Positions 62,462 to 64,000 of a stretch of DNA of 64,000 nt are shown here, piece by piece. Position numbers and translations under genes: made by a program. Origin of the DNA: Williamsia sp. DF01-3 (GTDB taxonomy: Bacteria > Actinomycetota > Actinomycetes > Mycobacteriales > Mycobacteriaceae). Below the pieces are notes generated by a model, which was not told the origin of the DNA, searched no databases, and worked only from the letters and a program-made list of their open reading frames with translations. Position 1 is the first letter of the stretch. The number at the start of each line of letters is the position of its first letter. The stretch is from assembly GCF_023051145.1 (NCBI RefSeq), contig NZ_JALKFS010000005.1:4109733-4173732 (forward strand), read 5' to 3'.

Positions 62462-63901
62462 TCAGCGCGCGCCGGAGAGCAGTTCGTCGAACGAGTCGGT
62501 GAGGTACTCCGTCATGGCGCCGAGATCCCACATCACGCCGCGATCGGCATTGAGGCCGAAGTAGATCCGGCCGTTGTACGACGTGAGGCCGACGGCCAGC
62601 GCACGGTTGCGCACCAGGACCGGAACCGGGTGGATCGCCAGGATCTCGTTGCCCCCGAGGTATTGCGCGGTCCTCGGACCCCTGGCGATCGTGATGGGCA
62701 GATTGAACGACCGGCGCGACAGCGAGGCTGTCGCGCGCGCGCTCATCACGTGGAAGGTTGCCGGCCCGATCTCGGGTATCCAGGGTTCCACGCCCACCGA
62801 TCCCCGTCGGCCCGACTGCGAGTGCCGTTCGGCCAGCTGCGCGACCTGCGAGAGCCGAACGGCCGGGTTCGGCTCTCCCACAGGAAGATCCGTGACGAAC
62901 CCATGCAGACCGCCTGCCATCCATTCGGCCGATGTGGCCAGGCCGCGGGCATCGATCTCGGCGTCGGACTCCGCCGCGTCGTTGTCGACCGGATACGCCG
63001 AGAGCGGGACCATCGCTCGGATGGTCTCGACCTGGTCGACAGCCTGCTCACGGGAGAGCAGCCACCGCCGGATGGCCCCCGCGATGGCAGCGAGGATCAC
63101 GTCGTTGGGTTGGCAGCTGTACCGCTCGGCGATGTCCACGCAGTCCTCGACCGCGAACGAGGCGACCGTGAAACGACGGGTGGGCGCCGTCGCACCGTTG
63201 AGTGGACTCGCGGGCGCAGTACTGGCCGCCATCTTCATCACCGTCTCCACCCTGCGCGCCGTCGCCGTGACGGCCTGGCCCAACCAGGTCACCTGGTTGG
63301 TGGCGGCCCGCACCTGGTCGACCATCTCCCAAGGTCGGGTGATGACGTCGGTGATCGCTCCGACCACCAGCTCGCCACTGCTCGGCTCGCGGTCGGGAAG
63401 CCAGAGATCCTCGGGCATCTGGGCGGGTTCACGGGTGTCGTCGACGATGACCTGGTTGATCTCCAACGCTTCATGCCCGTCGACCAGCGCCCGGTGGGTC
63501 TTGGTGAGGATGGCCATCCGATCGTCCGCCAGACCCTCCACGAGGTACATCTCCCACAGCGGCCGGCTGCGCTCGAGCGGTCGCGACATCAGGCGCGCGA
63601 CGAGGTCGTGCAACTGATCATCGGCACCGGGACTCGGCAGAGCCGAGCGTCGCACGTGATAGGTGATGTCGAACTCGCGGTCGTCGACCCACACCGGGCG
63701 CGCCAGCCCCAGCGTGACCTCGCGGATCTTCTGGCGGTATCGCGGTACCAGTTGGAGCCGGCACTCCACCGTGGTCAGCAGACTTGCGTAGTCCAGTCCC
63801 CCAGGGCGACGTTCCAGGATCAGGAGTGATCCGACCTGCGTGGTGGTGCCGCGCTCATCGAGGTAGTAGTACATCGAGTCCTGGGGCGACAGCCGATTCA
63901 C
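62462..63901 (-). CDS. WS/DGAT-family acyltransferase (triacylglycerol synthase-like)
   Basis: A 479-residue protein of the wax ester synthase/diacylglycerol acyltransferase family: RLSPQDSMYYYLDERG, RPLWEMYLVEGLADDRMAI, the HHxxxDG region as KTHRALVDGHEA, and C-terminal NLPITIARGP and GLTSYNGRIYFGLNAD. The second His of the active motif is Arg here (HRALVDG). If catalysis needs that His, this copy may be inactive or altered. Starts with GTG; no ribosome site seen. Near the position of tgs3 in M. tuberculosis. Upstream 63902-64000: no gene seen. Confidence 0.88.
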   Translation of the reverse strand: MNRLSPQDSMYYYLDERGTTTQVGSLLILERRPGGLDYASLLTTVECRLQLVPRYRQKIREVTLGLARPVWVDDREFDITYHVRRSALPSPGADDQLHDLVARLMSRPLERSRPLWEMYLVEGLADDRMAILTKTHRALVDGHEALEINQVIVDDTREPAQMPEDLWLPDREPSSGELVVGAITDVITRPWEMVDQVRAATNQVTWLGQAVTATARRVETVMKMAASTAPASPLNGATAPTRRFTVASFAVEDCVDIAERYSCQPNDVILAAIAGAIRRWLLSREQAVDQVETIRAMVPLSAYPVDNDAAESDAEIDARGLATSAEWMAGGLHGFVTDLPVGEPNPAVRLSQVAQLAERHSQSGRRGSVGVEPWIPEIGPATFHVMSARATASLSRRSFNLPITIARGPRTAQYLGGNEILAIHPVPVLVRNRALAVGLTSYNGRIYFGLNADRGVMWDLGAMTEYLTDSFDELLSGAR

Positions 63902-64000
63902 AGTTCGATGCTAGCCGTCGGTGGCCGAACGGGCCCACCTGTCCGCCACGCCGGCGTTGCGGCGTCGTGGCAGGCGAGCGCATGGTCGCCGATCATCCGA

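Overview
The window is high-GC DNA from a member of the Mycobacteriales. Gene content and order suggest Gordonia or a close relative (inference). From about 1.7 kb to the end the backbone follows, from memory, the M. tuberculosis order Rv3193c to about Rv3234c: UPF0182, PDZ/Lon-like protease, zincin, E1-like protein, ABC1 kinase, whiB7, uvrD2, mrx1, nudC, K+ channel, adnB-adnA, lipV, alkyltransferase-like protein, moeZ, DUF3152, tetR, DUF3107, rhlE, parA-like, gpm2-like, diacylglycerol kinase, whiB1, pdtaS, biotinyl protein, rshA-sigH, SRAP, aroA, rsgA, desA3 and its reductase.

Layout. 0-1.5 kb: end of a TerD-family gene, a three-gene stress-type membrane cassette and the initiator tRNA. 1.7-10.5 kb: membrane protein, proteases, orphan E1-like protein, ABC1 kinase. 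10.5-11.4 kb: whiB7 with a long leader, upstream ORF, hairpin and AT-rich promoter. 11.4-24.4 kb: DNA repair and redox genes (UvrD2, mycoredoxin, NudC, AdnAB, ATL). 24.5-34.4 kb: a complete assimilatory nitrate/nitrite operon (narK-narB-oxidoreductase-nirB-nirD-hemD/regulator-sirohydrochlorin chelatase), inserted in the backbone relative to M. tuberculosis. 34.6-43.2 kb: housekeeping genes including moeZ and rhlE. 43.2-44.3 kb: an intact IS481-family element with a CCTAGG target duplication. 44.3-56 kb: regulation and cell-wall genes, including three single-base frameshifts (parA-like, a lipoprotein, rsgA). 56-64 kb: lipid metabolism (two tandem DesA3-like desaturases, their reductase, a WS/DGAT enzyme) and a second DEAD-box helicase.

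Regulation visible in the sequence. GGAA[T/C]-N18-GTT promoters of the SigH/SigR type precede mrx1, moeZ and sigH itself, tying thiol redox control together across the window. Two CRP-like sites precede whiB1. A shared palindrome (CTTACG-N4-CGTAGG) lies upstream of the desaturases and of their reductase, 3 kb apart, suggesting a small local regulon. A class of long, nested inverted repeats sits at three convergent gene junctions. I saw no CRISPR array, prophage or convincing unknown defence system. The most interesting leads are the orphan TOMM-type E1-like protein in a conserved protease/kinase block, the desaturase operator pair, the IS element that takes its stop codon from the target site, and the cluster of frameshifts.
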